In this document: in pieces, positions 24,861 to 34,700 of the stretch
Layout of the letters: each line of letters starts with the position of its first letter
Numbering within the stretch: the first letter of the stretch is position 1
Origin: an uncultured Paracoccaceae bacterium
GTDB lineage: Bacteria; Pseudomonadota; Alphaproteobacteria; Rhodobacterales; Rhodobacteraceae
Reading direction: 5' to 3'
Assembly: GCA_947492825.1 (NCBI GenBank)
Contig: CANLNT010000001.1
Location: forward strand, 2,170,001 to 2,234,000
DNA: 64,000 nt
Made by a program: the position numbers and the translations under genes
Notes under the pieces: model-generated
The model's database searches: none
What the model saw: only the letters and a program-made list of their open reading frames with translations
Told to the model about the DNA's origin: nothing

Positions 24861-26279
24861 TTATGGAATCCAGCGCTGGACGAAACCGACCACACGCTTG
24901 ACCATATCGTTTTCAAACAATCTGGGGCTAAAGTAGGCCCCCGCTGCGCGTTTGTTAACCTCACTGATTGTGGGGTAAGGTAGCACGGTATTGGCAATCG
25001 CCGACATTTTCATGTTGTTGGCAATCGCCATCGCCCACATGCCGATCAATTCGCCCGCGGTGTGGCCCACAATCGAGGCCCCCACGGGGCGGCCTTTGAC
25101 CACCATCACCTTGATAAGGCCCTTGTTTTTGCGTTCGGCAATCAGGCGGTCGTTGTGGTGGAAATCAAAGCGCACGACTTCAAGGGATGTACCATATTTC
25201 GACTTGGCCTGCGCTTCTGTCAGGCCCACTTGTGCCAGTTCAGGGTCGGTATAGGTGGCCCACGGGATATGAGAGGTCTTTTGCTTGGACGGCAGGCCAA
25301 AAAGCAGCGAGCGGATCAGCACGCCTGCGTGGTACCCCGCCACATGGGTAAATTGCAGCCCACCGGCCACGTCGCCTGCGGCGTAGACCTTTTTATTGGT
25401 GACGGACCGCAGATCGGGGCCAACTTTCAGCCCGCGGCGGTCATGGGCGATACCGCCCTTGTCCAGGTCAAGCTTGTCGATGTTGACCTTGCGGCCCACG
25501 GCCATCAGCAGGTGACTGCCAGTAAAATCACCGGCGGGGGTGTGGACGGTGATCTGCCCGTCCTTGCCGCTGATCTTTTCGGCCTGTGCGCCTTCGACAA
25601 TCTCGATCCCTTCGGCGCGCAGGTTTTCCAGCACGATTGCCGCCATCTCTGGGTCGTCATTGCCCATCGCTTTGGCACCTTCGATCACGGTGACCTTTGA
25701 CCCCAGCCGCACATGGGCCTGCGCCATTTCCATGCCGATGGGTCCGCCGCCCACAACGATCAGGTGGTCAGGCCGTTCGCGCAGATCAAAGATGTCTTCG
25801 TTGGTGTAGACCTTTACATCCTCAATGCCGTCAATCGGCGGCACAAAGGGGCCAGAGCCTGTGGACACAACAAAGCGTCGCGCTTCGATGATCGTGTCAC
25901 CGGCCTGTACCTCGGTTTTTGAGATAAAGCGGCCAAATTCCTGAATGACATGCACGCCCAGACCTTCGAACCGTTCCACGCTGTCGACGGGGGCGATGGT
26001 GGCGATCACGTCATGTACGTGGTCCTTGGCGGCGGCATAGTCGACCTGTGGGGCCGCATCCGCCACGCCGTATTTCGCGCCGTGGCCCATTGCATGGGCC
26101 TGCTTGGCACTGGCGATCAGGGCCTTGGAGGGCACGCAGCCGTAGTTCAGGCAATCGCCGCCCATTTTGTGGCCTTCCAGCAGGACAACCTTTGCCCCCA
26201 TCTGCACGGCCCCGGCGGCCACGGACAGACCGCCCGACCCGCCACCGATGACGCAGATATCTGTTTTGATGCGGTTCAT
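24861..26279 (-). CDS. Pyridine nucleotide-disulfide oxidoreductase (mercuric reductase/Lpd-like)
   Basis: A 472-residue FAD/NAD(P)H flavoprotein. FAD motif ICVIGGGSGGLSVAAGAV, redox-active disulfide GGDCLNYGCVPSK, NAD motif IVVGGGPIGMEMAQ, and a second FAD motif VYAAGDVAGG are present. The catalytic His of the C-terminal HPTxSE motif is replaced by Tyr (LPYPTISEV), so it is unlikely to be an ordinary dihydrolipoamide dehydrogenase. It is linked to a TVP38 membrane protein 3 bases upstream, a pairing seen in several bacteria. Confidence 0.9.
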   Translation of the reverse strand: MNRIKTDICVIGGGSGGLSVAAGAVQMGAKVVLLEGHKMGGDCLNYGCVPSKALIASAKQAHAMGHGAKYGVADAAPQVDYAAAKDHVHDVIATIAPVDSVERFEGLGVHVIQEFGRFISKTEVQAGDTIIEARRFVVSTGSGPFVPPIDGIEDVKVYTNEDIFDLRERPDHLIVVGGGPIGMEMAQAHVRLGSKVTVIEGAKAMGNDDPEMAAIVLENLRAEGIEIVEGAQAEKISGKDGQITVHTPAGDFTGSHLLMAVGRKVNIDKLDLDKGGIAHDRRGLKVGPDLRSVTNKKVYAAGDVAGGLQFTHVAGYHAGVLIRSLLFGLPSKQKTSHIPWATYTDPELAQVGLTEAQAKSKYGTSLEVVRFDFHHNDRLIAERKNKGLIKVMVVKGRPVGASIVGHTAGELIGMWAMAIANNMKMSAIANTVLPYPTISEVNKRAAGAYFSPRLFENDMVKRVVGFVQRWIP

Positions 26280-26282
26280 GGA

Positions 26283-27008
26283 TCAAAGACCTTTCTTGCC
26301 GCGCACGGCGTTCAATACGATGGGCAAGAGCGAGAGCGCCGCAAGGCCCAGGATCGGCAACAAGATGTGCCATTCAAAGATAATGCCAAGGTTTGGCGTC
26401 TCACCGCGGGCGAAAACTTCGCCCAGACCTGCACCGACAGAAGTGTAGACGACCGTGCCGGGGATGATCCCAAGGAAGGTCGAGATCACAAAGCGGCGCA
26501 GCGGGACCTCAAGGAAAGACGGCACAAGGTTGGCCATGAAGAACGGCACAATCGGGATCAGACGGATGGAGAACAGCATCGACCATTGGTTTTCGTCGAT
26601 CCCGTCCTTGATCTTTTTCACCAGCCCGTCAGAGCCTTCGAGCTTGGCACCCAGCTTTTCACCAAAGCCCCAGCGGGCGGCCAGAAAGATCGCCGTGGCC
26701 CCGATGGTGGCACCGACCACGTTGAAGAGCGCCCCGGGGAAGGTGGCAAACATGAACCCGCCCGCCAGTGTGGCGAATGTGGCCCCCGGCAGCGAAAAGG
26801 CGACAATGGCGACGTAGGCCGCAATAAACACCAGAACGGTCAGCACATAGTTGTTGTCCCGGAAGGCCAGCAGCGTTTCGCGGTTGTCGCGCAGCGCCTC
26901 GAACGACAGAAAGTCGCGCAGAAAGATTGCACCAAAAAGCGCAACAGCGGCGATGATGATCAGCGGCAGACGCCGCAGGATCGGGTTTTGGGCGGGGGCA
27001 TCGGACAT
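26283..27008 (-). CDS. TVP38/TMEM64 (DedA-like) membrane protein
   Basis: 241 residues with five or six hydrophobic helices. The VTT/SNARE-associated core is FSLPGATFATLAGGFMFAT and GATIGATAIFLAARW, followed by SIRLIPIVPFFMANLV. Related proteins are implicated in membrane-lipid or undecaprenyl-phosphate transport. I start at the ATG spaced 8 bases from GAGAAAG; an ATG two codons upstream is also possible. First gene of the flavoprotein-kinase operon. Confidence 0.87.
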   Translation of the reverse strand: MSDAPAQNPILRRLPLIIIAAVALFGAIFLRDFLSFEALRDNRETLLAFRDNNYVLTVLVFIAAYVAIVAFSLPGATFATLAGGFMFATFPGALFNVVGATIGATAIFLAARWGFGEKLGAKLEGSDGLVKKIKDGIDENQWSMLFSIRLIPIVPFFMANLVPSFLEVPLRRFVISTFLGIIPGTVVYTSVGAGLGEVFARGETPNLGIIFEWHILLPILGLAALSLLPIVLNAVRGKKGL

Positions 27009-27194
27009 AGACATGGCTTTCTCGCAGGACATCGTTTCGGTTGGACCTTAGATGGACAATTGCGCAGGGTCCGCATAGGGCGATCACGCGCGCTTGATGG
27101 CGAGGGCCTGATCCCAAGGGGCATTGATCACAAACTGTAACATTTCGCAGGCGCAGAAAGTCCCGAATGTTGCAGAATCCGCACCTGCGGGGCG

Positions 27195-27223
27195 TTGACA
27201 GGGTCGGGTGCTGCGCTTAAACG
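27195..27223 (+). promoter_or_regulatory. Candidate promoter of rpmH-rnpA-yidD
   Basis: TTGACA, a 17-base spacer, then TAAACG: a perfect -35 and a moderate -10, ending about 70 bases before rpmH. Position and hexamers support a sigma-70 promoter. Confidence 0.6.
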
Positions 27224-27291
27224 GCAGGTCTGAATTGCTGATGGGCCTCGAATCCCTTGCCGGGTTTGGCCCCTTTAACCGGAGACACGCC

Positions 27292-27426
27292 ATGAAGCGG
27301 ACATTCCAACCATCCAACCGCGTGCGCAAGAACCGCCACGGTTTCCGCGCGCGTATGGCCACCAAAGCCGGCCGCAAGATCCTGAACAACCGTCGTGCCA
27401 AGGGCCGCGCCAAGCTGAGCGCATAA
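27292..27426 (+). CDS. rpmH: 50S ribosomal protein L34
   Basis: The 44-residue L34: [20 protein letters not shown] then [20 protein letters not shown]. The start is preceded by GGAGAC. It heads the conserved rpmH-rnpA-yidD group, 14 bases before rnpA. Confidence 0.98.
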   Translation: MKRTFQPSNRVRKNRHGFRARMATKAGRKILNNRRAKGRAKLSA

Positions 27427-27440
27427 GCGCCCCCCGCGCA

Positions 27441-27827
27441 ATGACAGAGTTGGAACCGCCGGTGGACCACAACGATGGACCGCCGGCGGTTTCCGTTTGT
27501 CTGGAGGTCCTCAAAAAGCGGGGCGATTTTGTCGCTGCCTCCAAGGCCAAGCGGCATGGTACGCCCGGCATTCACCTGCAGGGGCGCAACCGCGCCGATG
27601 GCGGTGGCATCCGGGTGGGATTCACCTGTTCCAAGAAAGTCGGCAATGCCGTCGCCCGCAACCGCGCCAAGCGCCGCCTGCGGGACGTCGCGCGGTTGGT
27701 GCTGCCCGCGCATGGCCGCGCGGGTTGGGATTATGTGCTGGTCGGGCGGAAGGGGGCCACCGCCACCCTGCCCTTTGCGCAATTGCAGGCCGATCTGATC
27801 CGCGCATTGGCGAAGATCCACGGATGA
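27441..27827 (+). CDS. rnpA: Ribonuclease P protein component
   Basis: 128 residues. The protein cofactor of RNase P, which matures tRNA 5' ends. GIRVGFTCSKKVGNAVARNR followed by AKRRLRDVAR is the RNR signature. The N-terminus carries about 20 acidic/proline residues before the core. Coupled to yidD by ATGA. Confidence 0.96.
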   Translation: MTELEPPVDHNDGPPAVSVCLEVLKKRGDFVAASKAKRHGTPGIHLQGRNRADGGGIRVGFTCSKKVGNAVARNRAKRRLRDVARLVLPAHGRAGWDYVLVGRKGATATLPFAQLQADLIRALAKIHG

Positions 27828-28045
27828 CGCCACTGGCCCGCCTCTTTGCCCTGCCGGTGCGCGCCTATCGCCTGATCTTTTCGCCCTGGGTCGGCCACGG
27901 CTGCCGGTTTCAACCGACCTGTTCGGCTTACGCGCTGGAAGCACTGGAAAAGCACGGCGGCATCAAAGGTGCATGGCTGGCCGCGCGCCGCATTGGCCGC
28001 TGCCATCCCTGGGGCGGGTCGGGGATTGATAACGTCCCCGATTAA
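27824..28045 (+). CDS. yidD: Membrane protein insertion efficiency factor YidD
   Basis: 73 residues with the complete YidD signature: YRLIFSPWVGHGCRFQPTCS, the SAYALEALEKHG helix and GRCHPWGGSGIDNVP, including three conserved Cys. It is a peripheral inner-membrane protein thought to assist YidC insertion; yidC lies 2.5 kb downstream. The stop shares TTAA with the convergent hydrolase stop. Confidence 0.96.
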   Translation: MTPLARLFALPVRAYRLIFSPWVGHGCRFQPTCSAYALEALEKHGGIKGAWLAARRIGRCHPWGGSGIDNVPD

Positions 28046-28962
28046 GTGGGGCGCAGTTCCTGATGACCGTCAGCAAGTGGCAGCCGCGTTGCCATTCCCG
28101 CCGTGCCACCGCCATGCATCGTCGCAACCACATCCGCGAAAAAGCGCGGATCATCAAAGTACCAATTGTGCGTGGTCGTTGTTTCTGGCGTGCCGGGATA
28201 GCGCGCCTGATAGCGCCGGGCGCAATTGACGTCCCGCACGATGGCAGATGCGGGATGCGGCAGACCGTGCTGACCGGAACGCTTGGTGCCGATGTTGAAG
28301 GTCTTGCCCGAGATATCGAGCACCTGATCGTGGATCGAGTGATAATGCGTCAACCGGCGGCTACAGCGCCGCACGGATTCCGCACACCAATCACCCGGAC
28401 CCATCCAGACCTGATCATTGTCGGCCCCCACAAACATCACCTGCCCGATCTGGCGCGCCAATGTGCGTTCGGTCTGCGTGCCGGTTGCAGCCGCAAGCGA
28501 CAGACCGGTCAGATAAGCCCCCATTGAATGCGCGAGGATATGGATCTTGGCCGTGGGTCGCGCGCGCAGCAGGGTCATGATGCCATCTGTTACCAGATGC
28601 CGGGACACTTTCTTCATGTCGCGCCTGTCATCATAGTAGTGAAAGACGTTGCCGTTTGCGGGCCAGTCAAAGCCCACGACAGCGCCTTTGAAGTGCGCAA
28701 GTTGGCAACCCCGGCGGATCTTCGACAGCCTTTTGACAAAGAAATTCTGTTTGACGTTGAAGCCATGCACAAAGACCAGCACATGGCCGTTCTGGCTGGA
28801 GGCGAGCACCTCTTGCGCCCACTTCTGTTTGGACACCACGGCGGCAGCTGACCCGCTGTGACCAATCTGGCTGACCCGCACATATTCGGTTGTCAGTCCC
28901 GGCTTTGTGCCAAAAGTCTTGCCGTCGCTGCTGCGCGCACGGCGGGTGAAAAAATGTTCCAT
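28042..28962 (-). CDS. Alpha/beta hydrolase, DUF900-like
   Basis: 306 residues. HVLVFVHGFNV is the oxyanion strand-loop, followed by FDWPANG and the nucleophile elbow ILAHSMGAYL, the DUF900 pattern. There is no signal peptide. The ATG start is chosen over an upstream TTG because CGGAG lies 7 bases before it. Substrate unknown. It separates yidD from the rest of the yidC cluster. Confidence 0.8.
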   Translation of the reverse strand: MEHFFTRRARSSDGKTFGTKPGLTTEYVRVSQIGHSGSAAAVVSKQKWAQEVLASSQNGHVLVFVHGFNVKQNFFVKRLSKIRRGCQLAHFKGAVVGFDWPANGNVFHYYDDRRDMKKVSRHLVTDGIMTLLRARPTAKIHILAHSMGAYLTGLSLAAATGTQTERTLARQIGQVMFVGADNDQVWMGPGDWCAESVRRCSRRLTHYHSIHDQVLDISGKTFNIGTKRSGQHGLPHPASAIVRDVNCARRYQARYPGTPETTTTHNWYFDDPRFFADVVATMHGGGTAGMATRLPLADGHQELRPT

Positions 28963-29019
28963 TGCCAATCTCCGTCGTTCAAATGCGGACAGGATAGCAT
29001 GGTGGGCAGGTGACCGGCC

Positions 29020-29556
29020 CTACTTTTCAAACGAAATGATCACGTCCCCAATGTCGACGCCGAACCGTTTGACGTAAGCGCGATTGAGCAGCCGGTCATC
29101 GGACAAAAGCCACATCCAGTCGTCAAAGGTGACACCCAGGGTTTCAACCGTGCCATCCGCCGCAGGCACCGGCAGGTCGATCTCGTACTGCCAATTGAAG
29201 CGGTTGTCCTGTTCCACCCCAATGGCGGTGCCGATGACACCGGGCGCAGTGCCTTCCCAGCTGTCGGGGCCGGTTTTGGTCAGGGTCCAGATGCGTTGTT
29301 CGGTGGCGCCGTCCTCGTAGACGAAATCCTCGACCAAGCGCAGGCGCTGCCCGTCCCAATCCCCCTGGATCGTGACCACAAAGCTGCGCCGCACGGTGCC
29401 CAGCACGTCCTGAAACTGGCCGTAAGCCACCAGTTCGCCGTCAAAGAATTCTTCGAGGTTCAGCTTGCGATCAGGGGCGAGGCTGGCGTCATCAAAGGAA
29501 GGCTTGCCCGTGCAGGCGGCCAGCAGGGTCAGGCAAAGGGCAAGGGTCAGGCGCAT
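29020..29556 (-). CDS. DUF3833-like lipoprotein
   Basis: 178 residues starting MRLTLALCLTLLAACTGKP, a lipoprotein signal peptide with lipobox LAAC. The mature part (KLNLEEFFDGELVAYGQFQD, RLVEDFVYEDG, DDWMWLLSDDRLLNRAYV) resembles the DUF3833 beta-barrel family. Anchored in the periplasm or outer membrane; function unknown. Much upstream in-frame sequence has no start signal and is excluded. Confidence 0.82.
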   Translation of the reverse strand: MRLTLALCLTLLAACTGKPSFDDASLAPDRKLNLEEFFDGELVAYGQFQDVLGTVRRSFVVTIQGDWDGQRLRLVEDFVYEDGATEQRIWTLTKTGPDSWEGTAPGVIGTAIGVEQDNRFNWQYEIDLPVPAADGTVETLGVTFDDWMWLLSDDRLLNRAYVKRFGVDIGDVIISFEK

Positions 29557-29649
29557 TTTGGTCCTTTCGGTTGCAAGGGGAGGTAGCGCCAGGTGGGCAG
29601 AGGTCAAAACCGCTTTGATTGCGCGTCGCGCCGGGGTAAGAGGCCCCTC

Positions 29650-30495
29650 ATGCTGGATGATGCTGACGACATACACCCCCTGTTCCACGGTGCGCCCAAG
29701 ACCACCGAGTTCAAGAAGCTGCGCAAGCGCATTGTGGCAAACGTGCGCGAGGCGGTTGAGCAATACGGCATGGTCGAACGCGACGCGAGGTGGCTGGTGT
29801 GCCTGTCGGGCGGCAAGGACAGCTATACCCTGCTGGCGATCCTGTACGAGCTGAAGTGGCGCGGCTTGCTGCCGGTCGAATTGCTGGCCTGCAATCTGGA
29901 TCAGGGGCAACCGGGCTTTCCCGCGACGGTCTTGCCCGCATTTCTGGACAAGATGGGTGTACCGCACCGGATCGAGTATCAGGACACCTATTCCATCGTC
30001 ATGGACAAGGTGCCCGAGGGGCGGACGTTTTGCGCGCTGTGTTCACGGCTGCGGCGCGGCAACCTTTATCGGATCGCGCGCGAAGAGGGCTGTTCTGCCG
30101 TGGTGCTGGGCCATCACCGCGACGATATTCTGGAAACCTTCTTTATGAACCTGTTTCACGGCGGGCGGTTGGCGACAATGCCGCCGAAGCTGGTCAATGA
30201 AGAGGGCGACTTGTTCCTTTACAGACCGCTGGCGCATGTGGCCGAAGCCGATTGCGAGAAGTTTGCAAGTGCCATGAACTACCCGATTATCCCTTGTGAT
30301 CTCTGCGGCTCGCAAGACGGATTGCAGCGCCAGCAGGTCAAGCAGATCCTTGATGGTTGGGAGAAAAACAGCCCCGGCAGGCGGCAGGTCATGTTCCGTA
30401 GCCTGATGAATGCGCGGCCCAGCCACCTTCTGGACCCCAAACTCTTTGATTTTCAGGGTCTGACCCTATCTGACAAAGAGCCCGAAAGCCCTTGA
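29650..30495 (+). CDS. ttcA: tRNA 2-thiocytidine biosynthesis protein TtcA
   Basis: 281 residues. A PP-loop ATPase ([12 protein letters not shown]) that makes 2-thiocytidine at tRNA position 32. The two Cys motifs that hold its 4Fe-4S cluster are [11 protein letters not shown] and IPCDLCGSQ, and [16 protein letters not shown] is diagnostic. The start [12 protein letters not shown] follows AAGAGG; the longer frame upstream is unlikely. yidC begins 61 bases downstream. Confidence 0.94.
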   Translation: MLDDADDIHPLFHGAPKTTEFKKLRKRIVANVREAVEQYGMVERDARWLVCLSGGKDSYTLLAILYELKWRGLLPVELLACNLDQGQPGFPATVLPAFLDKMGVPHRIEYQDTYSIVMDKVPEGRTFCALCSRLRRGNLYRIAREEGCSAVVLGHHRDDILETFFMNLFHGGRLATMPPKLVNEEGDLFLYRPLAHVAEADCEKFASAMNYPIIPCDLCGSQDGLQRQQVKQILDGWEKNSPGRRQVMFRSLMNARPSHLLDPKLFDFQGLTLSDKEPESP

Positions 30496-30556
30496 CCTTT
30501 GGGGCTTAGGGGTTGAAGAAACCCCACGTTTTTGGACAGATGGGCGGCCCGTTTCG

Positions 30557-32374
30557 ATGGAAGAGCAAAACAAGAACCTGATCCTCGCCACCGCGTTGAG
30601 CTTTCTGGTTATTCTGATCTGGTTCTGGCTTTTCCCGCCGGAAGAGGTGACGAATCCGCCGACTGAGGTTGCAACGGAACAGACCGGCGATGTGGGCGTG
30701 CCAGCGGTGGAAAGTGCCACGGCGGCCACGGAAACCGCGCCTGCGGCCCCTGCTGTGGCAGATGCCCCGCGTCTGGCGATTGAAACGCCACAGTTTGCCG
30801 GGACGATTTCGCTGCTGGGTGGCCGGATCGACGAATTGGCCCTGACCCAATACAACGAAACGCTTGATGATGGTTCGCCCACGGTCACGCTGCTGAAGCC
30901 CGAAGGTGAGGCAAGCGCCTATTACACCACATTTGGCTGGGCCGGTGTGGATGGGATCGAGGCAGTGCCCGGTCCCGATACCATCTGGGCGGTCGAAAGC
31001 GGCGAGACGCTGACGCCTGAGACGCCTGTTACGCTGGTCTGGGACAATGGCGCAGGCCAGATTTTCCGCACCGAGATTTCGGTCGACGCAGATTTCATGT
31101 TTGCCTTTGCGCAAAGCGTGGAAAACACCGGCACCGCGCCGATAAGCCTGCGCCCCTATGGTCTGATCCGCCGCCATGGCGAGCCGCAGGACATGAAGAA
31201 CTTTTTCATCCTGCAAGAAGGCCCGTTGCAAATGTCGGACGGCGTGCTGGAATCCTTTGATTACAGCGACATCGTCGATTTGCGCGTCAATGAATTCGAG
31301 CGGGTGCCAGCCGAGCGGATTGAAACCACATCCGAAAGCTGGCTGGGCTTTACCGATCACTATTGGCAGACGATCCTGATCCCCGATCAGGCGACGCCGT
31401 TCCGGTCGGTGCAAAAGTATTTCCCAAGCCGCGACATCTATCAGGCCGAAGCCGTGATGCCGGTGGAAACGGTGGCCGCAGGGGCCAGCACGACGGTCAC
31501 CACGCAGCTATTCGCCGGGGCCAAGGAATGGGAAGCGATCCGCAATTACGAGCGTGAGGGCGTGACCCGTTTCCTTGATAGCATCGACTGGGGTTGGTTC
31601 TTTTTCCTGACCAAGCCGATTTTCTGGCTGCTGCATCAGTTGAACCTGATCATTGGCAACATGGGTTGGGCGATCATCGCGCTGACCGTGGTCATCAAGG
31701 CGCTGGTGCTGCCGCTGGCTTGGAAGTCCTTTGTGTCGATGGCGAAGATGAAAGAGCTTCAGCCCGAGATGGAAAAGCTGAAGGAAAGTGCGGGCGAAGA
31801 TCGCCAGAAGATGCAGCAGGGCATGATGAAGCTCTATAAGGATAACAAGGTGAACCCGGCCTCTGGCTGTTTGCCGATCCTGCTGCAGATCCCGATCTTC
31901 TTTAGCCTTTACAAGGTGATCTTTGTCACGATCGAACTGCGCCACGCCCCGTGGTTCGGCTGGATCAAGGATTTGTCCGCGCCTGATCCCTCGTCGATCT
32001 TTAACTTCTACGGTCTGGCCCCTTGGGGATCGCCCGAGCCCGGTTCGATCATGGCGCTGCTGTTTATCGGTATTCTGCCGCTGCTGTTGGGTATCTCGAT
32101 GTGGTTGCAGCAAAAGCTGAACCCCGCGCCCACTGACCCGACGCAAAAGATGATCTTTGCCTGGATGCCCTGGGTCTTCATGTTCATGCTGGGCAGCTTT
32201 GCCAGCGGTCTGGTCGTTTACTGGATCGCCAACAACGTGATCACCTTTATCCAGCAGTATTCGATCATGCGGATGAACGGGGCCAAGCCGGATCTGTTTG
32301 GCAACATCAAGGACAGCTTCAAGCGCGAACCCAAAGCCGCCAATGACGCGGCCAAGCCCAAGGACAAGAAGTGA
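30557..32374 (+). CDS. yidC: Membrane protein insertase YidC
   Basis: 605 residues. N-terminal helix LILATALSFLVILIWFWLFP, an Ala/Thr/Pro linker, the periplasmic P1 beta-sandwich (about 75-340), then the five-helix insertase core with LVLPLAWKSFVSMAKMKELQ and ASGCLPILLQIPIFFSLYKV. Inserts and folds inner-membrane proteins, alone or with SecYEG. Followed by MOSC with a GTGA overlap. Confidence 0.97.
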   Translation: MEEQNKNLILATALSFLVILIWFWLFPPEEVTNPPTEVATEQTGDVGVPAVESATAATETAPAAPAVADAPRLAIETPQFAGTISLLGGRIDELALTQYNETLDDGSPTVTLLKPEGEASAYYTTFGWAGVDGIEAVPGPDTIWAVESGETLTPETPVTLVWDNGAGQIFRTEISVDADFMFAFAQSVENTGTAPISLRPYGLIRRHGEPQDMKNFFILQEGPLQMSDGVLESFDYSDIVDLRVNEFERVPAERIETTSESWLGFTDHYWQTILIPDQATPFRSVQKYFPSRDIYQAEAVMPVETVAAGASTTVTTQLFAGAKEWEAIRNYEREGVTRFLDSIDWGWFFFLTKPIFWLLHQLNLIIGNMGWAIIALTVVIKALVLPLAWKSFVSMAKMKELQPEMEKLKESAGEDRQKMQQGMMKLYKDNKVNPASGCLPILLQIPIFFSLYKVIFVTIELRHAPWFGWIKDLSAPDPSSIFNFYGLAPWGSPEPGSIMALLFIGILPLLLGISMWLQQKLNPAPTDPTQKMIFAWMPWVFMFMLGSFASGLVVYWIANNVITFIQQYSIMRMNGAKPDLFGNIKDSFKREPKAANDAAKPKDKK

Positions 32375-33120
32375 CCAGCGTCGCCAACCTGTGGCGTCAC
32401 CCGATCAAAAGCCACGGGCGCGAGGCGCTGACGCACGTCACGCTGGTGGCGGGGCAAGCGATGCCATGGGACCGGCACTGGGCTGTGACCCATGATCTGA
32501 CCAAGCATGACGGCAGCGATTGGTCGTCGTGCCGCAACTTCATGATCGGCGTACGGACGCCGCAACTTGCGGGCATCTGGGCCGAGCTGGATGAAGACAG
32601 CCGCGCGATCAAGCTGCATCATGCTGATCTTGGGGACATCGTGTTTCGCCCCGATGATCCGGCGGGCGCTGTGCAATTCCTCAACTGGGTGGAACCCCTG
32701 ACGCGGGCCAGCAGCGTCAAACCCAAGGCCGTCGTTACATCCGGCAGCCGCGGCATGACCGACAGCCCCTACCCCAGCATTTCCATCATGAACCACGCCA
32801 GCCACGCAGCCGTGGCCGCCGCCGCCGGCGGCGATCTGGAGGTCGAACGCTGGCGCGGCAACATCTGGTTGGAGGGGCTGGCCCCTTGGGAAGAGCATGA
32901 TTGGATCGGGCGCGAAGTGCAGATCGGCGGCGCACGGTTGGCCGTGCGCGAGCGGATCGGGCGGTGCCTACATACCGCCGCCAACCCGGTGACCGGGCAG
33001 CGCGATGTGGACACGCTTAGCGTGCTGAGTGGCACCTTTGGGCATCAGGACTTTGGCATTTACGCCGAGGTGGTTGAAGGCGGCCCCATTGCCTGCGGCG
33101 ATCCTGTTAAGGTGCTGTGA
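32371..33120 (+). CDS. MOSC-domain protein
   Basis: 249 residues. N-terminal beta-barrel ([20 protein letters not shown]) and a C-terminal MOSC domain with [20 protein letters not shown], including its conserved Cys, and [17 protein letters not shown] proteins move sulfur or molybdenum cofactor groups; the precise role here is unknown. GTG start overlaps the yidC stop. It sits between yidC and yihA and is translationally coupled to both. Confidence 0.88.
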   Translation: MTSVANLWRHPIKSHGREALTHVTLVAGQAMPWDRHWAVTHDLTKHDGSDWSSCRNFMIGVRTPQLAGIWAELDEDSRAIKLHHADLGDIVFRPDDPAGAVQFLNWVEPLTRASSVKPKAVVTSGSRGMTDSPYPSISIMNHASHAAVAAAAGGDLEVERWRGNIWLEGLAPWEEHDWIGREVQIGGARLAVRERIGRCLHTAANPVTGQRDVDTLSVLSGTFGHQDFGIYAEVVEGGPIACGDPVKVL

Positions 33121-33770
33121 TGGAACTGCGTTTTCCCGAAATTGAAACGCCCGACGCAGCGGCCCTTGAAAAGGGGCGGCTTTTGTTCGCGGGCGAGACA
33201 GAATTCCTCAAAGGTGTGGTGGCCATGTCCGGCCTGCCGCCTGCCGACCGGACAGAGGTCTGCTTTGCCGGGCGGTCGAATGTGGGTAAGTCCAGCCTGA
33301 TCAATGCGCTGACTGGCCGCAAGGGGCTGGCGCGTACCTCCAACACGCCCGGGCGCACGCAAGAGATCAACTATTTCACCGCAGGCGACATCTATGTGGT
33401 CGACGTGCCGGGCTATGGCTTTGCCAATGCGCCGGTCGCGGTGGTGGACAAGTGGCAGCGCCTGCTGAAGCAATACCTGTCCGGGCGGCAAACGCTGCGG
33501 CGGGTCTTTGTGCTGATCGACGCACGCCACGGGGCCAAGGCGGTGGACGAAGAGATCATGACGCTGCTGGACCGCGCGGCGGTGACGTTCCAGGTGGTGA
33601 TGACCAAGACCGACAAGGTCAAAGGCAAGGCCCTGGACGACGCGCTGGCCCGCACCCGCGCAGTGCTGTCCAAACACCCCGCCGCCTTTCCAGAGCTGAT
33701 CCTGACAAGTTCTGAAAAGGGCGACGGGATCGCCAGTTTGCGCGCGGTGATCGCGGGAATCGAAGGATGA
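33120..33770 (+). CDS. yihA: Ribosome biogenesis GTPase YihA/YsxC (EngB)
   Basis: 216 residues. G1 [15 protein letters not shown]2 segment [16 protein letters not shown]3 DVPGYGFA and G4 TKTD are all present. This small GTPase is needed for late 50S assembly. The ATG overlaps the MOSC stop (TGATG); a GTG one codon earlier is possible. Confidence 0.95.
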   Translation: MELRFPEIETPDAAALEKGRLLFAGETEFLKGVVAMSGLPPADRTEVCFAGRSNVGKSSLINALTGRKGLARTSNTPGRTQEINYFTAGDIYVVDVPGYGFANAPVAVVDKWQRLLKQYLSGRQTLRRVFVLIDARHGAKAVDEEIMTLLDRAAVTFQVVMTKTDKVKGKALDDALARTRAVLSKHPAAFPELILTSSEKGDGIASLRAVIAGIEG

Positions 33771-33781
33771 GGAAGCAACAG

Positions 33782-34654
33782 ATGAACCGGGACTGGATCG
33801 CCACCGCGCGCACGTTGTCAGAGGCCCTGCCCTATTTGCAGCGCTATTCGGGCGCGGTGGTCGTGGTGAAATTCGGCGGCAACGCCATGGGCGACGCGGA
33901 TGCGATGGCCGAGTTTGCCCGCGACATCGTGCTGATGCGGCAGGTTGGCATGAACCCGGTGGTGGTGCATGGCGGCGGGCCGATGATTAATGAGATGCTG
34001 GACAAGCTGGGCATCACATCCGAGTTCATCCGGGGCAAGCGCGTGACCGATCAAGCCACGGTTGAAGTGGTCGAGATGGTGCTGACCGGCCTTGTGAACA
34101 AGCGCATCGTGCAAGCGATCATGGACGAAGGCGGCCGCGCGGTCGGCCTGTCAGGCAAGGATGATGACCTGATGGTGGCCGAGGCCGACGACCCCGAACT
34201 GGGCTTTGTCGGACGTCCGATTGAGATGAACGTGCAGGTGCTGCGTGACCTTTACAATGCGGGCATCATCCCGGTTGTGGCCCCCGTGGCCACGGGCATG
34301 GACCCGCTGGAAACCTTCAACGTCAACGGCGACACCGCCGCCGGTGCCATTGCAGGCGCATTGAAAGCAGACCGCTTGCTGCTGCTGACGGATGTGGCGG
34401 GCGTCAAGGATGACAGCGGCGAGGTTGTGACCCAGCTGTCGCCTGAACAGGTCCGAGACCTGACCGACAAGGGCGTGATCGCAGGCGGGATGATCCCCAA
34501 GACGGAAACCGCGCTGAAGGCGATTGAAGATGGTGTCCGAGCGGTCGTCATTCTGGATGGGCGCATCCCGAATGCCTGCCTGATCGAGCTTTTCACCGAA
34601 CACGGGGCCGGGTCGATCATCCGCAGGCCCAAAGACGACGCGCCCGCGACCTGA
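33782..34654 (+). CDS. argB: Acetylglutamate kinase
   Basis: 290 residues. Phosphorylates N-acetylglutamate in arginine synthesis. [12 protein letters not shown] and [16 protein letters not shown] form the nucleotide/phosphate loops; [17 protein letters not shown] and the C-terminal [14 protein letters not shown] are family motifs. I start at MNRDWIATA, with GAGGAAG 8 bases upstream; an ATG at 33767 overlapping the previous stop is an alternative. Confidence 0.95.
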   Translation: MNRDWIATARTLSEALPYLQRYSGAVVVVKFGGNAMGDADAMAEFARDIVLMRQVGMNPVVVHGGGPMINEMLDKLGITSEFIRGKRVTDQATVEVVEMVLTGLVNKRIVQAIMDEGGRAVGLSGKDDDLMVAEADDPELGFVGRPIEMNVQVLRDLYNAGIIPVVAPVATGMDPLETFNVNGDTAAGAIAGALKADRLLLLTDVAGVKDDSGEVVTQLSPEQVRDLTDKGVIAGGMIPKTETALKAIEDGVRAVVILDGRIPNACLIELFTEHGAGSIIRRPKDDAPAT

Positions 34655-34700
34655 CGCTTCGTGCTGGCGCGGCCCATGCGCGCGGTTTAGGCTGCTGCCT

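Noticed and set aside
25950-27140. 396-codon plus-strand ORF opposite the flavoprotein and TVP38 genes
   Set aside because: Spans two certain genes in antisense and has no family resemblance.
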